A stretch of DNA of 64,000 nucleotides. Source: Citrobacter telavivensis (lineage in GTDB: Bacteria > Pseudomonadota > Gammaproteobacteria > Enterobacterales > Enterobacteriaceae). The notes below the pieces were generated by a model that saw nothing but the letters and a program-made list of their open reading frames with translations, was not told the DNA's origin and made no database searches. Positions 19,227 through 28,312 of this stretch are shown here, in pieces (positions within the stretch are counted from its first letter, which is position 1; each line of letters opens with the position of its first letter). The DNA lies in assembly GCA_009363175.1 (NCBI GenBank), contig CP045205.1:2046001-2110000 (forward strand). The letters are read 5' to 3'. A program made the translations under genes and the position numbers.

Positions 19227-20408
19227 TTAATCGGCGACTGACCACTCCTGCGGATAGCGTGCGGGCACGAAACGCAGCGTGAGCGCCATCAACCCGGCCA
19301 CACAGAGGGCGTGGAACGTCCAGTCAAGCCAGTAATTGCCGCTCAGGCTACGCAAGATACCGGAGAACCAGGGAGAGAGGCCGGCGATAATAAAGCCAAT
19401 CCCCTGCATAAAAGCGACTAATTTGCCAGATATTACCGGATGTTGGGCATGGTCGAGCGCCAGCACGAGGCATAAAGGAAATGCGCCGCCAAGGCCGATA
19501 CCACAAACCACGGCCCAGAGGATTGGCAGTTGCGCAGGCCAGAGAATAAAACCGCAAAAGCCAAGCATCTGTAGGGCCAGCGTGAAGAGCAGCAGTTTAC
19601 GGCGATCCTGATGACGCGCGAGCATCGGTAATACCAGCGCCCCCGCCGTCTGACCGACGGTCATCAGAGCCAGCAGCGTGCCGCTGAACTGCGCGCTTTC
19701 GCCCAACTGAATATAGTACGGTGGTAGCCAGGCGATCAGGCTACCGTAACCACCATTGATCACGCCAAAATAGAGTCCCAGCGTCCAGGCGCGGGGGTTG
19801 AGTACGACGCGCACGGCGGCACTTTTCGGGTGAGATGAAGGCATCTCTGTTGAGCGACGTTGCGCCAGCCAACCGACCAGGGCAACCAGCGCGGGCAGGG
19901 CCCACCATGCCAGCGAGCGGTGCCAGAGTTCACTGTGCTGTGCGATCCACGGCGTCATCGCCGCGCCGAGTCCCCCTCCGCCCATCAGTGCAGCTGACCA
20001 GAGCCCCATGACCTGCGGCATGCGACGGTGAAAAAGACGCTTAATCACCGTTGGCATTACGACCTGAACGATCCCAATACCGATACCGCCCAGCAGAGCG
20101 CTGCTGAGCAGCACAACGCTGTGCGGCGCCAGCTCGCGAAGCAACGCGCCAGCCATAATCATCAACAAACTTAAGGCGACGCTGAGACGCTCGCTGATAT
20201 GGCGATTGATCCACCCACCGGCCAGCGCCAGCGCGCCCATGGCGATCATTGGTAATGCCGTGAGCAGCGACGCCACGGCAAAGCTCATACCGCTGGCGGC
20301 ACGCAGTTGCGGCAGAAGCGGGCCGACAGAGGTCAGCAGCGGACGCATATTCAGGCCAATCAGTACCAGAACCAGCAGGACCAGGCCAACGCGCGGGGTT
20401 TTGTTCAT
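19227..20408 (-). CDS. cynX: CynX-type MFS transporter
   Basis: A 393-residue, 12-helix major facilitator of the CynX/NimT family, starting MNKTPRVGLVLLVLVLIGLNM and with the family segment LNMRPLLTSVGPLLPQL. Annotated cyanate transport by CynX rests mainly on operon position. Here the start codon overlaps the stop of an upstream nucleoside deaminase by four bases (ATGA), so translation is probably coupled and the transported substrate may be that enzyme's. It is the last gene of the cyn operon. Confidence 0.88.
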   Translation of the reverse strand: MNKTPRVGLVLLVLVLIGLNMRPLLTSVGPLLPQLRAASGMSFAVASLLTALPMIAMGALALAGGWINRHISERLSVALSLLMIMAGALLRELAPHSVVLLSSALLGGIGIGIVQVVMPTVIKRLFHRRMPQVMGLWSAALMGGGGLGAAMTPWIAQHSELWHRSLAWWALPALVALVGWLAQRRSTEMPSSHPKSAAVRVVLNPRAWTLGLYFGVINGGYGSLIAWLPPYYIQLGESAQFSGTLLALMTVGQTAGALVLPMLARHQDRRKLLLFTLALQMLGFCGFILWPAQLPILWAVVCGIGLGGAFPLCLVLALDHAQHPVISGKLVAFMQGIGFIIAGLSPWFSGILRSLSGNYWLDWTFHALCVAGLMALTLRFVPARYPQEWSVAD

Positions 20409-20863
20409 GACTGTTTTTCAGCGAAGCGTTGGTAAACCGCCAGCCCATTGGGCTGTGGAAGATGATGAACAGGCAGGGTTTGTTGAGCGAGGGGCTGCTG
20501 TAATTGCTGATAAATTGCCGCAGTGGAGAGACGGAATGTTTCGCCATCGCCATTGCTGTTGGCGAACCAGACTTCTTTTACGCCGGTGAGATACATGGCG
20601 CTAAGGCACATCGGGCACGGCTGGCCGCTGGCGTAAACCACGCATTCACGAAGCGCCGCGCTGCCTGAATGGGCCGCAATCGCCCGAATGGCGTTGAGCT
20701 CAGCATGCCCGGTGGGATCATCATCCAGGTGCAGGGTGTTGACGGCTTCGGCGATCGCTTCGCCGTTGCGGACGATGATCGCGCCAAACGGGCGTCCACC
20801 CTGTTCAACGTTGCGGGCTGCCAGGGCCAGCGCCTGTTGCAGATAGTTATCATGTGCAGACAT
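20405..20863 (-). CDS. Cytidine/guanine-type nucleoside (base) deaminase in the cyn operon
   Basis: A 152-residue zinc-dependent deaminase. The zinc motifs are TGHAELNAI (His and catalytic Glu) and SGQPCPMCLSAM (two Cys), near residues 53 and 83. The closest recognised type is guanine deaminase GuaD/TadA-like, with RPFGAIIV upstream as in that group. AGGAG lies six bases before the start. It lies 61 bases after cynS and overlaps cynX by 4 bases. E. coli cynTSX has no such gene. The substrate is not identifiable by eye (guanine, cytosine or another amino-heterocycle). Confidence 0.85.
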   Translation of the reverse strand: MSAHDNYLQQALALAARNVEQGGRPFGAIIVRNGEAIAEAVNTLHLDDDPTGHAELNAIRAIAAHSGSAALRECVVYASGQPCPMCLSAMYLTGVKEVWFANSNGDGETFRLSTAAIYQQLQQPLAQQTLPVHHLPQPNGLAVYQRFAEKQS

Positions 20864-20924
20864 GCTTTACTCCTGTGAGCAGAGAAAAGAAGAACGATAC
20901 GCCTGCGCGTACCGTTCTGATGGA

Positions 20925-21395
20925 TTAGAAAGGCTTCGTCGGTAAATATTTGCCATCCAGGGTAATCACGGCGCGCTCGCCGCCTTCCGGGTCTGCCACT
21001 TTTTTTACATCCAGCTTGAAATTAATGGCGCTAATAATGCCGTCGCCAAATTTTTCGTGAACCAGCGCTTTCAGCGTGGTGCCGTAAACCTGCAACATCT
21101 CATAGAAACGGTACATCGTCGGGTCTGTCGGTACGCGATCGTCAATACTGCCGCGCAGTGGAATGGTCTGTAACAACAGTACCGCATCGTTGTCGAGGGC
21201 CAGTTTCTCGCCAACGAGACGCGCAGCATCGGCCGGGAGGGCGTGTTGACCGAGCAGTGCGGCAGTGACAAACGCTTCTGATAAGCCGGTGCCGTCCGCA
21301 AGTTGGGCAAACGTGAGATCTTTTCTGGCTTTGCTCAGCAGGATCTGATCGGCCAGGGCCAGGCGAATATCGCGGTTAATTTGCGACTGAATCAT
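20925..21395 (-). CDS. cynS: Cyanase (cyanate hydratase)
   Basis: A 156-residue enzyme decomposing cyanate and bicarbonate to ammonia and two CO2 through carbamate. The catalytic triad residues of E. coli CynS (Arg96, Glu99, Ser122) are recognisable in MYRFYEM and FGDGIISAI. The C-terminal DGKYLPTKPF is the family ending. It acts as a decamer in the cytoplasm. It is the second gene of the operon, 32 bases after cynT, which recycles the CO2. Confidence 0.97.
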   Translation of the reverse strand: MIQSQINRDIRLALADQILLSKARKDLTFAQLADGTGLSEAFVTAALLGQHALPADAARLVGEKLALDNDAVLLLQTIPLRGSIDDRVPTDPTMYRFYEMLQVYGTTLKALVHEKFGDGIISAINFKLDVKKVADPEGGERAVITLDGKYLPTKPF

Positions 21396-21427
21396 AATGG
21401 AACCTCTTTGATAGATTAATAAATAGC

Positions 21428-22087
21428 TCAGGCTGCGGATGACTGGCGATAAGGCATCGCGCAGGTGTTCGGGTTTTTTGCCAGTGAGACGAACCGTCCG
21501 CTGGCGCCGTCGTAAGCAGCAATCTCTGCGCTTTCGATGTCGTAGACCCAGCCGTGGAGCGCAACGCGCCCCTCTTCAAGCGCGAGACGCACTGAGGGGT
21601 GGGTCTGAATGTTGGCGAGTTGTGCGATGACGTTTTCACGCACCATCGAGGCCGTTTTCTCGGCCAAAGAGGCGTGCTCGCGTGACTCGTTGACCACGCG
21701 AGCGGAGTCCGCATAGCGCAACCAGTGATCGACGGCTGGCATGTGGTCCAGGCAGTGACATCCGGCTATCGCGGTCATCGCGCCGCAGTCGGAGTGCCCA
21801 CAGATAACAATGTCGGTGACACGAAGCGCAGAGACGGCGTATTCCACTGAGGCGGTCACCCCGCCGGGTTCCGGTCCATATGACGGCACAATATTGCCGG
21901 CGTTGCGGATCACGAACAGATCGCCTGGCTCGCGCTGCGTGACCAGTTCGGGAACCAGACGGCTGTCCGAACAGGAGATGAATAACGCACGGGGGTTTTG
22001 TTGGGTAGCAAGGCGTCTGAATAATTCCGCGCGTTCAGGAAATACATTGCGCTGAAATTTCAGGAAACCATCAATAATCTCTTTCAC
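21428..22087 (-). CDS. cynT: Beta-carbonic anhydrase CynT
   Basis: A 219-residue beta-class carbonic anhydrase that hydrates the CO2 made by cyanase so that bicarbonate is not lost. Zinc ligands are visible in ISCSDSRLVPE (Cys, with the Asp-Arg dyad) and ICGHSDCGAM (His and Cys). The start is GTG at 22087 with AGAGGA upstream. It is the first gene of cynT-cynS-deaminase-cynX and divergent from the regulator cynR. Confidence 0.96.
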   Translation of the reverse strand: MKEIIDGFLKFQRNVFPERAELFRRLATQQNPRALFISCSDSRLVPELVTQREPGDLFVIRNAGNIVPSYGPEPGGVTASVEYAVSALRVTDIVICGHSDCGAMTAIAGCHCLDHMPAVDHWLRYADSARVVNESREHASLAEKTASMVRENVIAQLANIQTHPSVRLALEEGRVALHGWVYDIESAEIAAYDGASGRFVSLAKNPNTCAMPYRQSSAA

Positions 22088-22150
22088 GAATAATCCTCTG
22101 TCTCGCTATGCGATGAACACAGGCTACGCGCTTCGTATCATAAGATAAAA

Positions 22151-22170
22151 GACTCATTTATAATGGAGTC
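22151..22170. promoter_or_regulatory. Candidate CynR operator
   Basis: Dyad GACTC-N10-GAGTC (extended to AGACTC/GAGTCT) in the cynT-cynR divergent region, typical of a LysR-type binding site, 28 bases before cynR. Confidence 0.6.
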
Positions 22171-22197
22171 TATTGGAAAAATTTATAGGTAAAGGCG

Positions 22198-23091
22198 ATG
22201 CTGGATCGACACACCCACTATTTTCTTGCCGTGGCGGAGCATCACGGATTCACCCGTGCAGCGGCGGCGCTGCACGTTTCGCAACCGGCGCTTTCGCAGC
22301 AAATCAGACAGCTGGAGGAGATGTTGGGCGTGCAGTTGTTCGATCGCAGCGGGCGTACGACCCGATTGACCGACGCGGGAGAGGTCTATCTGCGCTATGC
22401 GCGCAGCGCGCTACAGGCGCTGGAAGAGGGCAAACGCGCCATTCATGATGTGGAGGATCTGAGCCGGGGTTCCCTGCGCGTTGCGGTTACGCCGACCTTT
22501 ACCGCCTGGTTTATTGGCCCGTTACTGGCTGAATTCTATACCCGCTATCCCAATATAACCTTACAGCTACAGGAAATATCGCAGGACAGAATCGAAGAGC
22601 GGCTGGTTAATGATGAACTGGATGTCGGTATTGCCTTCGACGAGGTTCACTCTCCGGATATTGACGCGCAGCCGCTGCTGACCGAAAACCTGGCTTTGGT
22701 CGTGGCGAATCACCATCCGCTGGCGGCGCAAACGTCGGTAGATTTGAGCGTGCTCAATGACGAAAAGTTGATTTTATTGAGCGCAGAGTTTGCTACCCGG
22801 GAACAGATTGACCGTTACTGCCGTCAGGCAGGGCTGCGACCGCAGATTCTCATGGAGGTCAACTCCATCAGCGCGGTGCTGGAACTGGTGCGGCGCACCG
22901 GATTATCCACGCTGCTGCCGGCGCCCATCGCCGCACAGAGTCACTATCTACAGGCGATTTCACTGACCCCACAACTCCTCGAACGCACGGCCGTATTAAT
23001 GCAGCGAAAAGGTGCCTGGCGAACCGCTGCCGCCAGGGCGTTTGTCGCGATGGCGCAGGAAGGCGCGAAGGCAGTATCAACGGCGAGCTAA
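22198..23091 (+). CDS. cynR: LysR-type regulator CynR
   Basis: A 297-residue LTTR. The N-terminal winged helix-turn-helix reads HHGFTRAAAALHVSQPALSQQIRQLE, split here by a couple of unremarkable residues, and the effector domain covers about 90-290. By homology it activates cynT on cyanate or azide and represses itself. A GACTC/GAGTC dyad lies in the shared promoter region. The ATG is preceded by AAAGGCG. Confidence 0.93.
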   Translation: MLDRHTHYFLAVAEHHGFTRAAAALHVSQPALSQQIRQLEEMLGVQLFDRSGRTTRLTDAGEVYLRYARSALQALEEGKRAIHDVEDLSRGSLRVAVTPTFTAWFIGPLLAEFYTRYPNITLQLQEISQDRIEERLVNDELDVGIAFDEVHSPDIDAQPLLTENLALVVANHHPLAAQTSVDLSVLNDEKLILLSAEFATREQIDRYCRQAGLRPQILMEVNSISAVLELVRRTGLSTLLPAPIAAQSHYLQAISLTPQLLERTAVLMQRKGAWRTAAARAFVAMAQEGAKAVSTAS

Positions 23092-23197
23092 GCGGGGATC
23101 CGGCAAGGCAAACTGCGGATCAGATAGTGATTGCATAAGGAAATCAGTTTGGGTATTTTTATGCAGTAAATGTGCATAAAAATAACAGGAGAAGGGA

Positions 23198-23965
23198 ATG
23201 TTCAGTCAGTGGATAAAAGCAGGATGTTTGATGATGGCGTTGACCGGGGCCGCTTTCGCAGCACAAGAAACTTACGTGGTCGGCGCGGGTGGCACCTATC
23301 GCCCGTTTGAGTTTGAAAACAGCCAGAAACAGCTGGAAGGCTTTGATATCGATATTATTAAAGCCATCGCGAAAGCGGAAAATTTTGATGTCAAACTGGT
23401 CAACACGCCGTGGGAAGGTATCTTCGCGACGCTGGGTTCCGGGGATCGCGACATTATTATCTCGGGGATCACCATCACGGATAAACGTAAGCAGATGGTG
23501 GATTTTTCTCTTCCTTATTTCCCGGCGGAGCAGTCAATTGTCGTTCCGGCTGATTCAAAAGTGAGTTCTCTGGACTCGCTGAAAACGGAAAAGGTTGGCG
23601 TCGTTAACTCCAGCACCGGCGACATTGTGGTTTCTGGCGTTCTTGGGAAAAACAGCACCGCGATCAAACGGTTCGACAATACGCCGTTAATGTTGCAGGA
23701 ACTGTTTGAGGATGGCGTCAGCGCGGCGGTCGGCGATGTTGGCGTGGTGAAATACTACATCAAGCAGCATCCGGAAAAACAGTTCAAGCTTGTCCCGGAT
23801 GCCAAGTTCGAGCGCCAGTATTTTGGTATTGCGGTCGCCAAAGGGAACACCGAATTGCAGCAGAAAATTAACGCGGGATTGAAGAAAATCATCGCTGATG
23901 GCACCTACGATAAAATTTATAAAACCTGGTTTGACAGCGAAGTCCCGACGCTTCCGTCAGAGTAA
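23198..23965 (+). CDS. Amino acid ABC transporter, periplasmic binding protein
   Basis: A 255-residue family 3 solute-binding protein with a Sec signal peptide (cleavage near AAFA, residue 21). The binding motif segment GTYRPFEFENSQKQLEGFDID is the polar amino acid signature, trimmed here. The mature protein has the usual two-lobe pattern (ISGITITDKRKQMVDFSLPY). GGAGAAGG precedes the ATG. It is the first gene of a three-gene importer. Ligand unknown; basic or polar amino acids are likely. Confidence 0.9.
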   Translation: MFSQWIKAGCLMMALTGAAFAAQETYVVGAGGTYRPFEFENSQKQLEGFDIDIIKAIAKAENFDVKLVNTPWEGIFATLGSGDRDIIISGITITDKRKQMVDFSLPYFPAEQSIVVPADSKVSSLDSLKTEKVGVVNSSTGDIVVSGVLGKNSTAIKRFDNTPLMLQELFEDGVSAAVGDVGVVKYYIKQHPEKQFKLVPDAKFERQYFGIAVAKGNTELQQKINAGLKKIIADGTYDKIYKTWFDSEVPTLPSE

Positions 23966-24030
23966 TTTGCGGTATTAATTTTTTTTAGGCTGGCACGCTG
24001 TCTGTGCCAGCTTTTTTGCAGGGGAAAACC

Positions 24031-24795
24031 ATGACGGGATTTCGTTGGGAAATCATCCAGGAGTATGCGCCATTGTTTATGGAAGGCGCATGGATGACCA
24101 TAAAATGCACCATCATCTGTGTCTGTCTTGGCACACTCTGGGGGCTGACGCTGGGGCTGGGCCGCATGGCAAAAGCCGAGCACGGCTTCTGGAAATACGC
24201 GCTCCGCTATTGTGTTCAGTATCCCGTTCGTTTCTACGTCAGCGCCTTTCGCGGAACGCCACTGTTTGTTCAGATCATGGTCGTCCATTTTGCGCTGGTG
24301 CCGCTGTTCATCAATCCCCGGGATGGGATGCTGGTTACCAGTGGACTGATGAGCGCCGATGTTGCCCGCGAATTGCGCTCGGGCTACGGTGCCTTCTTAT
24401 CCTGTATTGTGGCCATTACGCTGAATGCCGGGGCCTATGTTTCCGAGATCTTCCGTGCGGGGATCCAGTCGATTGACCCCGGTCAGATGGAAGCGTCGCG
24501 GGCGCTGGGAATGCCGTGGTGGAAAACCATGCGCAAGGTTATCCTGCCTCAGGCTTTTCGCCGTATTCTTCCGCCGCTGGGCAATAATGCCATTGCAATT
24601 GTCAAAGATTCCTCACTCGCCTCGGCGATCGGGCTTGCCGATCTGGCCTACGCGGCGCGAACGGTTTCAGGGGCTTACGCGACCTACTGGGAACCCTACC
24701 TGACTATTTCGCTGGTGTACTGGGTACTCACCTTCCTGCTGGCGCAGCTGGTTAACCGTCTGGAAAAAAGGTTTGGTAAAAGTGATCCACATTAA
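24031..24795 (+). CDS. Amino acid ABC transporter, permease
   Basis: A 254-residue HisM/GlnP-type permease with five to six membrane segments. It carries the EAA loop that contacts the ATPase (GQMEASRALGMPWWKTMRKV, ILPQAFRRILPP). An upstream alternative start at 24004 lies inside what looks like a short hairpin spacer. ATG 24031 has AGGGGAAAA before it and the family N-terminus (an amphipathic stretch then the first helix). It overlaps the ATPase gene by 14 bases. Confidence 0.88.
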   Translation: MTGFRWEIIQEYAPLFMEGAWMTIKCTIICVCLGTLWGLTLGLGRMAKAEHGFWKYALRYCVQYPVRFYVSAFRGTPLFVQIMVVHFALVPLFINPRDGMLVTSGLMSADVARELRSGYGAFLSCIVAITLNAGAYVSEIFRAGIQSIDPGQMEASRALGMPWWKTMRKVILPQAFRRILPPLGNNAIAIVKDSSLASAIGLADLAYAARTVSGAYATYWEPYLTISLVYWVLTFLLAQLVNRLEKRFGKSDPH

Positions 24796-25504
24796 AAATT
24801 TACATAAACACTTTGGTGACAACCACGTTCTGCGCGGTATTGACTGTGATATCAAACCCCAGGAGGTGGTGTGTATCATTGGTCCGTCAGGGTCGGGGAA
24901 AAGCACCTTCTTACGCTGCATGAATGCGCTTGAGACGGTCACCGAAGGCGAAGTCGTGGTGAACGGTTTTGCCGTTCACGATCGCAAGACCGATCTCAAT
25001 AAAATGCGTGAAAGCGTGGGAATGGTATTCCAGCGTTTTAATCTGTTTCCGCACATGACGGTGCTGGACAACCTGATGATGGCGCCGCAAATGCTGTTGG
25101 GGATCTCCCGCAATGAAGCGGTCAGCCGGGCTGAAATGCTGTTGGAAAAGGTCGGGTTAAGCGATAAACGCGATGCCTGGCCTTCGCGCCTGTCGGGTGG
25201 TCAGCAGCAACGCGTGGCGATTGCGCGCGCGCTGGCAATGAATCCCTCGATCATGCTGTTCGACGAGCCAACCTCGGCGCTGGACCCGGAGCTAGTCGGC
25301 GATGTGCTGGAGGTGATGAAGAACCTGGCCAACGAAGGCATGACCATGGCGATCGTCACCCACGAAATGGGGTTTGCCCGTGAAGTGGCCGACCGGGTCA
25401 TTTTTATCGATCACGGTATTATCCAGGAAGAGGGAACGCCTGAGGTGCTTTTTACGTCGCCAGCAAATCCGCGAACGGCTGAATTCTTAAGTAAGGTTCT
25501 CTGA
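24782..25504 (+). CDS. Amino acid ABC transporter, ATPase
   Basis: A 240-residue GlnQ/HisP-type ATPase. Walker A is GPSGSGKST, the Q-loop FQRFNLFPHM, the signature LSGGQQQRVAIARAL, Walker B IMLFDEPTSALDP and the switch His THEMGFA. The frame opens at a TTG (24773), but the GTG at 24782 is ten bases after an AAGG and gives the family start MIHIKNLHKHFG. The last gene of the importer operon; a GC hairpin without a T run follows. Confidence 0.9.
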   Translation: MIHIKNLHKHFGDNHVLRGIDCDIKPQEVVCIIGPSGSGKSTFLRCMNALETVTEGEVVVNGFAVHDRKTDLNKMRESVGMVFQRFNLFPHMTVLDNLMMAPQMLLGISRNEAVSRAEMLLEKVGLSDKRDAWPSRLSGGQQQRVAIARALAMNPSIMLFDEPTSALDPELVGDVLEVMKNLANEGMTMAIVTHEMGFAREVADRVIFIDHGIIQEEGTPEVLFTSPANPRTAEFLSKVL

Positions 25505-25512
25505 TATAAGGT

Positions 25513-25538
25513 GCCAGATCGGTATTTCCCGATCTGGC
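25513..25538. terminator. Hairpin after the ABC importer
   Basis: Perfect GCCAGATCGG / CCGATCTGGC stem with a six-base loop, but no T run. It is a possible weak or Rho-dependent terminator between convergent genes. Confidence 0.45.
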
Positions 25539-25554
25539 CATTTACGTCAAAAAA

Positions 25555-25887
25555 TCAGATCTGCTCTTTTATTGTTTTGCTGCTGCCGTTTGTTTTTACC
25601 GACGCGATACCCACGTCACGCGACTGCGTGGAGGCATACATCTGGCTGGTGCCAATGATCTGATGATTGCCTGCTTTTAAATTAAAGAAGAACTTACCGT
25701 TCGACGCCGTTTTCGTTTCGTAGCGCTCGTCCAGCGGACTGTTCGACTGAACGGAGGCAATGCCATTTTCTGCCGCCGCTTTCGTGGTATACAGTTCGCT
25801 CGTGAGGATCACCTCGCCATTACCTGCTTTCAGTACAAAGCGAAACTGATCGTTTGTACTCTTACTTAATTCAAACCAACCGGCCAT
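25555..25887 (-). CDS. yegP: YegP family protein (DUF1508 tandem)
   Basis: A 110-residue protein with two copies of the 48-residue DUF1508 unit (FRFVLKAGNGEVILTSELY and FFFNLKAGNHQIIGTSQMY). It is strongly similar to E. coli YegP. The start at 25887 (MAGWFELS) matches the family and has AGGTGAT upstream. The function is not established; the fold is a small beta sandwich-like repeat. It is divergent from the methyltransferase-like gene. Confidence 0.88.
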   Translation of the reverse strand: MAGWFELSKSTNDQFRFVLKAGNGEVILTSELYTTKAAAENGIASVQSNSPLDERYETKTASNGKFFFNLKAGNHQIIGTSQMYASTQSRDVGIASVKTNGSSKTIKEQI

Positions 25888-26013
25888 AATTATCACCTTT
25901 TTGAAAAGAGAGGAATTACCGCACCGTATTGAGCATAGTTTAATAATAATTTATCAGGCAATATTCGAAGGGATCTGAAAAGTCTCAAATAATTGCGCTG
26001 CAAAAGGAGGGAA

Positions 26014-26487
26014 ATGAAACACGTCAACGTGCGTCTCGAAAAGCTCAGGAGCCGATTTCCGCCACCGGTCATTCTGTTAATCTTTGTGGTGGGAGATTGT
26101 CTTACCGCAAATCCGCGTTTTACCTTTGGTCTGGTCACCCAGGTTCTGAGCCTGGCGATAGCCGCAGTAAGCCTTGGCGTCATCCTGACAACCGCATGGC
26201 AAATGCATGTGAATCGCACCACGCTCAATCCGCTTCAGGCGGATAAAACGACGACGCTGGTCACGCGTGGATGTTATGCCTGGAGCCGAAACCCCATTTA
26301 TCTTGGACTGAGCGGAGGGCAACTTGCCGTTGCGCTCTGGATGGGCAGTCTGCCTGGCGTGATTGCCGTACCACTCTTCATGCTGGCGGTGGCACGATTG
26401 CATATCGATTTTGAAGAGTTTCAGTTACATAAGCGCTTTGGGGCAGAGTGGGAGCGCTACGCTAAGCAGGTTCGTCGCTGGCTATAA
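26014..26487 (+). CDS. Isoprenylcysteine carboxyl methyltransferase-like membrane protein
   Basis: A 157-residue membrane protein of the ICMT/PEMT group with three to four membrane segments. The cofactor-side motif TRGCYAWSRNPIYLGL and the distal E-E-x-x-L region (DFEEFQLHKRFGAEWERYAKQVRRWL, shown in part) are typical. The ATG at 26014 has a strong GGAGG, so the longer frame from a TTG at 25993 is rejected. Bacterial members are of unknown substrate. It converges with the dienelactone hydrolase gene. Confidence 0.8.
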   Translation: MKHVNVRLEKLRSRFPPPVILLIFVVGDCLTANPRFTFGLVTQVLSLAIAAVSLGVILTTAWQMHVNRTTLNPLQADKTTTLVTRGCYAWSRNPIYLGLSGGQLAVALWMGSLPGVIAVPLFMLAVARLHIDFEEFQLHKRFGAEWERYAKQVRRWL

Positions 26488-26502
26488 AGGCCATCACGCT
26501 GA

Positions 26503-27090
26503 CTATCCGCAGATTGCGTCAACAAAGGCGATGGCATCGGCAACGGCATGACGCGCCTGCCACGCAAGGTGTCCGGGGCTGTCGGCGTCGCAGAAACCGT
26601 GCCGGGCGTCGAACATATGACATTGTACCAGGGGCAGTGTTTCCAGCTTCTGTTGTAGTACCGTAGGATCGAATGACGGCTCGTGGCGAGCCATGATCAT
26701 CAGCGCAGGGCAGTGGGGCACCTCGTCGCTGTACTGGCGGATTCGCGAACCGTAATGACAGATAACCCCGTCACACAAGCCGCTTCCTGCAACTCGCCAT
26801 GCAAGCGTTGCGCCGGTGCTGTAGCCAATGACAATCAGTTTGCGATGTTGCGCGCGGAGTGTGGCAAGCAGCGTTAAGACGGGTTGCGGATCAAAACCCA
26901 CGTGGTGCGAAAAATAGCGATAAGCCTCGTCCTGTTGCGCGTAGCTGTAGGGAATCTCATGCGGGAAAAGCGCGGGAGTATAGACCTCGAACCCACGCGC
27001 TCGCCACATCTCGCTGGTACGCCGGATATGCGCATTGATGCCGTAGATTTCATGCAGAATGACGACGGCATCCGACCGTGGACTGGGCAT
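26503..27090 (-). CDS. Dienelactone hydrolase-family protein
   Basis: A 195-residue alpha/beta hydrolase. The family triad elements are visible: Glu in HEIYG, the nucleophile in GYSTGAT (Ser rather than the Cys of classical dienelactone hydrolase), and His in DARHGFCD. It probably hydrolyses a small ester or lactone in the cytoplasm. It starts 7 bases after the stop of the zinc-ribbon gene, so the two form an operon. Confidence 0.8.
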   Translation of the reverse strand: MPSPRSDAVVILHEIYGINAHIRRTSEMWRARGFEVYTPALFPHEIPYSYAQQDEAYRYFSHHVGFDPQPVLTLLATLRAQHRKLIVIGYSTGATLAWRVAGSGLCDGVICHYGSRIRQYSDEVPHCPALMIMARHEPSFDPTVLQQKLETLPLVQCHMFDARHGFCDADSPGHLAWQARHAVADAIAFVDAICG

Positions 27091-27097
27091 CTGCAGT

Positions 27098-27349
27098 TTA
27101 GTCGTCTGCTTTGTGAGCCCAGGCGGGCATGGATGTCAGGAAGCGAATCGCGCGCTTACGTGACTCCTCGGGACCGACTTTTTGCCAGGAATCAAGAAAC
27201 CCCGCCAGGCCAGAAACGGCATCTTCCCAGGGTTTCAGATTGCCTTCGGCATCGCTGCAATACGCACAGTACGTATCGCTCACCCCTTTAGCGTTGGGTA
27301 TCGATAATGGCATTCCACAGGCGTGGCAATATTGTTCTGTTTCTGACAT
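27098..27349 (-). CDS. Small zinc-ribbon protein
   Basis: An 83-residue protein with CHAC and CAYC pairs (residues about 8-31), a Zn_ribbon_2-like finger. A 50-residue helical tail with GLAGFLDSWQKVGPEESRKR follows. It is possibly a regulatory or adaptor protein. First gene of a two-gene operon with the dienelactone hydrolase. No specific function recognised. Confidence 0.72.
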   Translation of the reverse strand: MSETEQYCHACGMPLSIPNAKGVSDTYCAYCSDAEGNLKPWEDAVSGLAGFLDSWQKVGPEESRKRAIRFLTSMPAWAHKADD

Positions 27350-27640
27350 TGCATCCTCCTTGTTTTATGATCGCCTAATAAATATACGGTTATTTGGCGG
27401 GCTGAATCCGATGCCAGATCAAATAACCCTTATGGATGTGTAACAAATATTGATTTGGTTTATGTATTAAGAAAATGAGGGTCTGTTAGTCTTACTGTCA
27501 TCATCGATGACTCAAGGGATTGTTGTGCTGGAAATCTTTTCTTAACCCACTGAAAAATATCTTCAAATATTTTTCGCATAGCAAAATTTATGGTTCGTTC
27601 AGAACGAATCCGTTTTTGTATGGGTTAAAAAAGGATCAAT

Positions 27641-28252
27641 ATGCACGTCACATGGACCGTCAGTCCCGTGGGCTATCAGCGCATCGCGAAGCGCTGTCCT
27701 GCCTGCAATATCAAACGCGATTTCATCCCTTCCGGGGCTTTCAGAATGAATTCACAAAAGAAGCTGCTGGATGTCTGGAGCATCTATAAGTGTCTTCATT
27801 GCGATTACACCTGGAATATCAGCCTGTTCTCGCGACTCCCTGTCAGTCGTATCAACCACGCGCTCTATATGCGGATCGTTGCTAATGACGCAAGCACAAT
27901 TCAACTTTTCGCTCACGATCGCCAAATCCTGAAGCGAAATAATGCTGAGCTTTCCGGGATCCCGGACTTTGCGGTTCGCGAGCAGTGGCGGATGACGCTT
28001 GCCCGACATCAGCAACTGAAGGTGAGTATCAGGTTAACGATCGCCTTTCAGGTCAGCCTGTTGGCGGTGGTGAAAAAACAGTTGCGACTCAGTACGGGGG
28101 AGGTCGCGCGATGGGTTGCCGAAGGTAAGATTCGCGGTATCACGCTGCGTGAGCTCAAAAATCGTAAACGTCATGAAACGGCTTATGATCTCTGGATGAG
28201 CCCGAACGCGTTTTACGCAACCCGGAAAATGCGCATAGGAGTGAAACGCTAA
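27641..28252 (+). CDS. DUF1062 family protein
   Basis: A 203-residue protein with two CxxC pairs, CPAC near residue 19 and CLHC near 51, forming a zinc ribbon. The rest is basic and helical and ends with RKMRIGVKR. It fits DUF1062, whose function is unknown. The segment LSTGEVARWVAEGKIRG looks like a small helix-turn-helix. No operon partner; the upstream 290 bases are AT-rich and hold only its promoter. Confidence 0.72.
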   Translation: MHVTWTVSPVGYQRIAKRCPACNIKRDFIPSGAFRMNSQKKLLDVWSIYKCLHCDYTWNISLFSRLPVSRINHALYMRIVANDASTIQLFAHDRQILKRNNAELSGIPDFAVREQWRMTLARHQQLKVSIRLTIAFQVSLLAVVKKQLRLSTGEVARWVAEGKIRGITLRELKNRKRHETAYDLWMSPNAFYATRKMRIGVKR

Positions 28253-28312
28253 GCCAGACGACGCCTGGCCTACAAGGCGGGCGTCGACATCGGTGGAAAA
28301 CGCAACGCCGAA

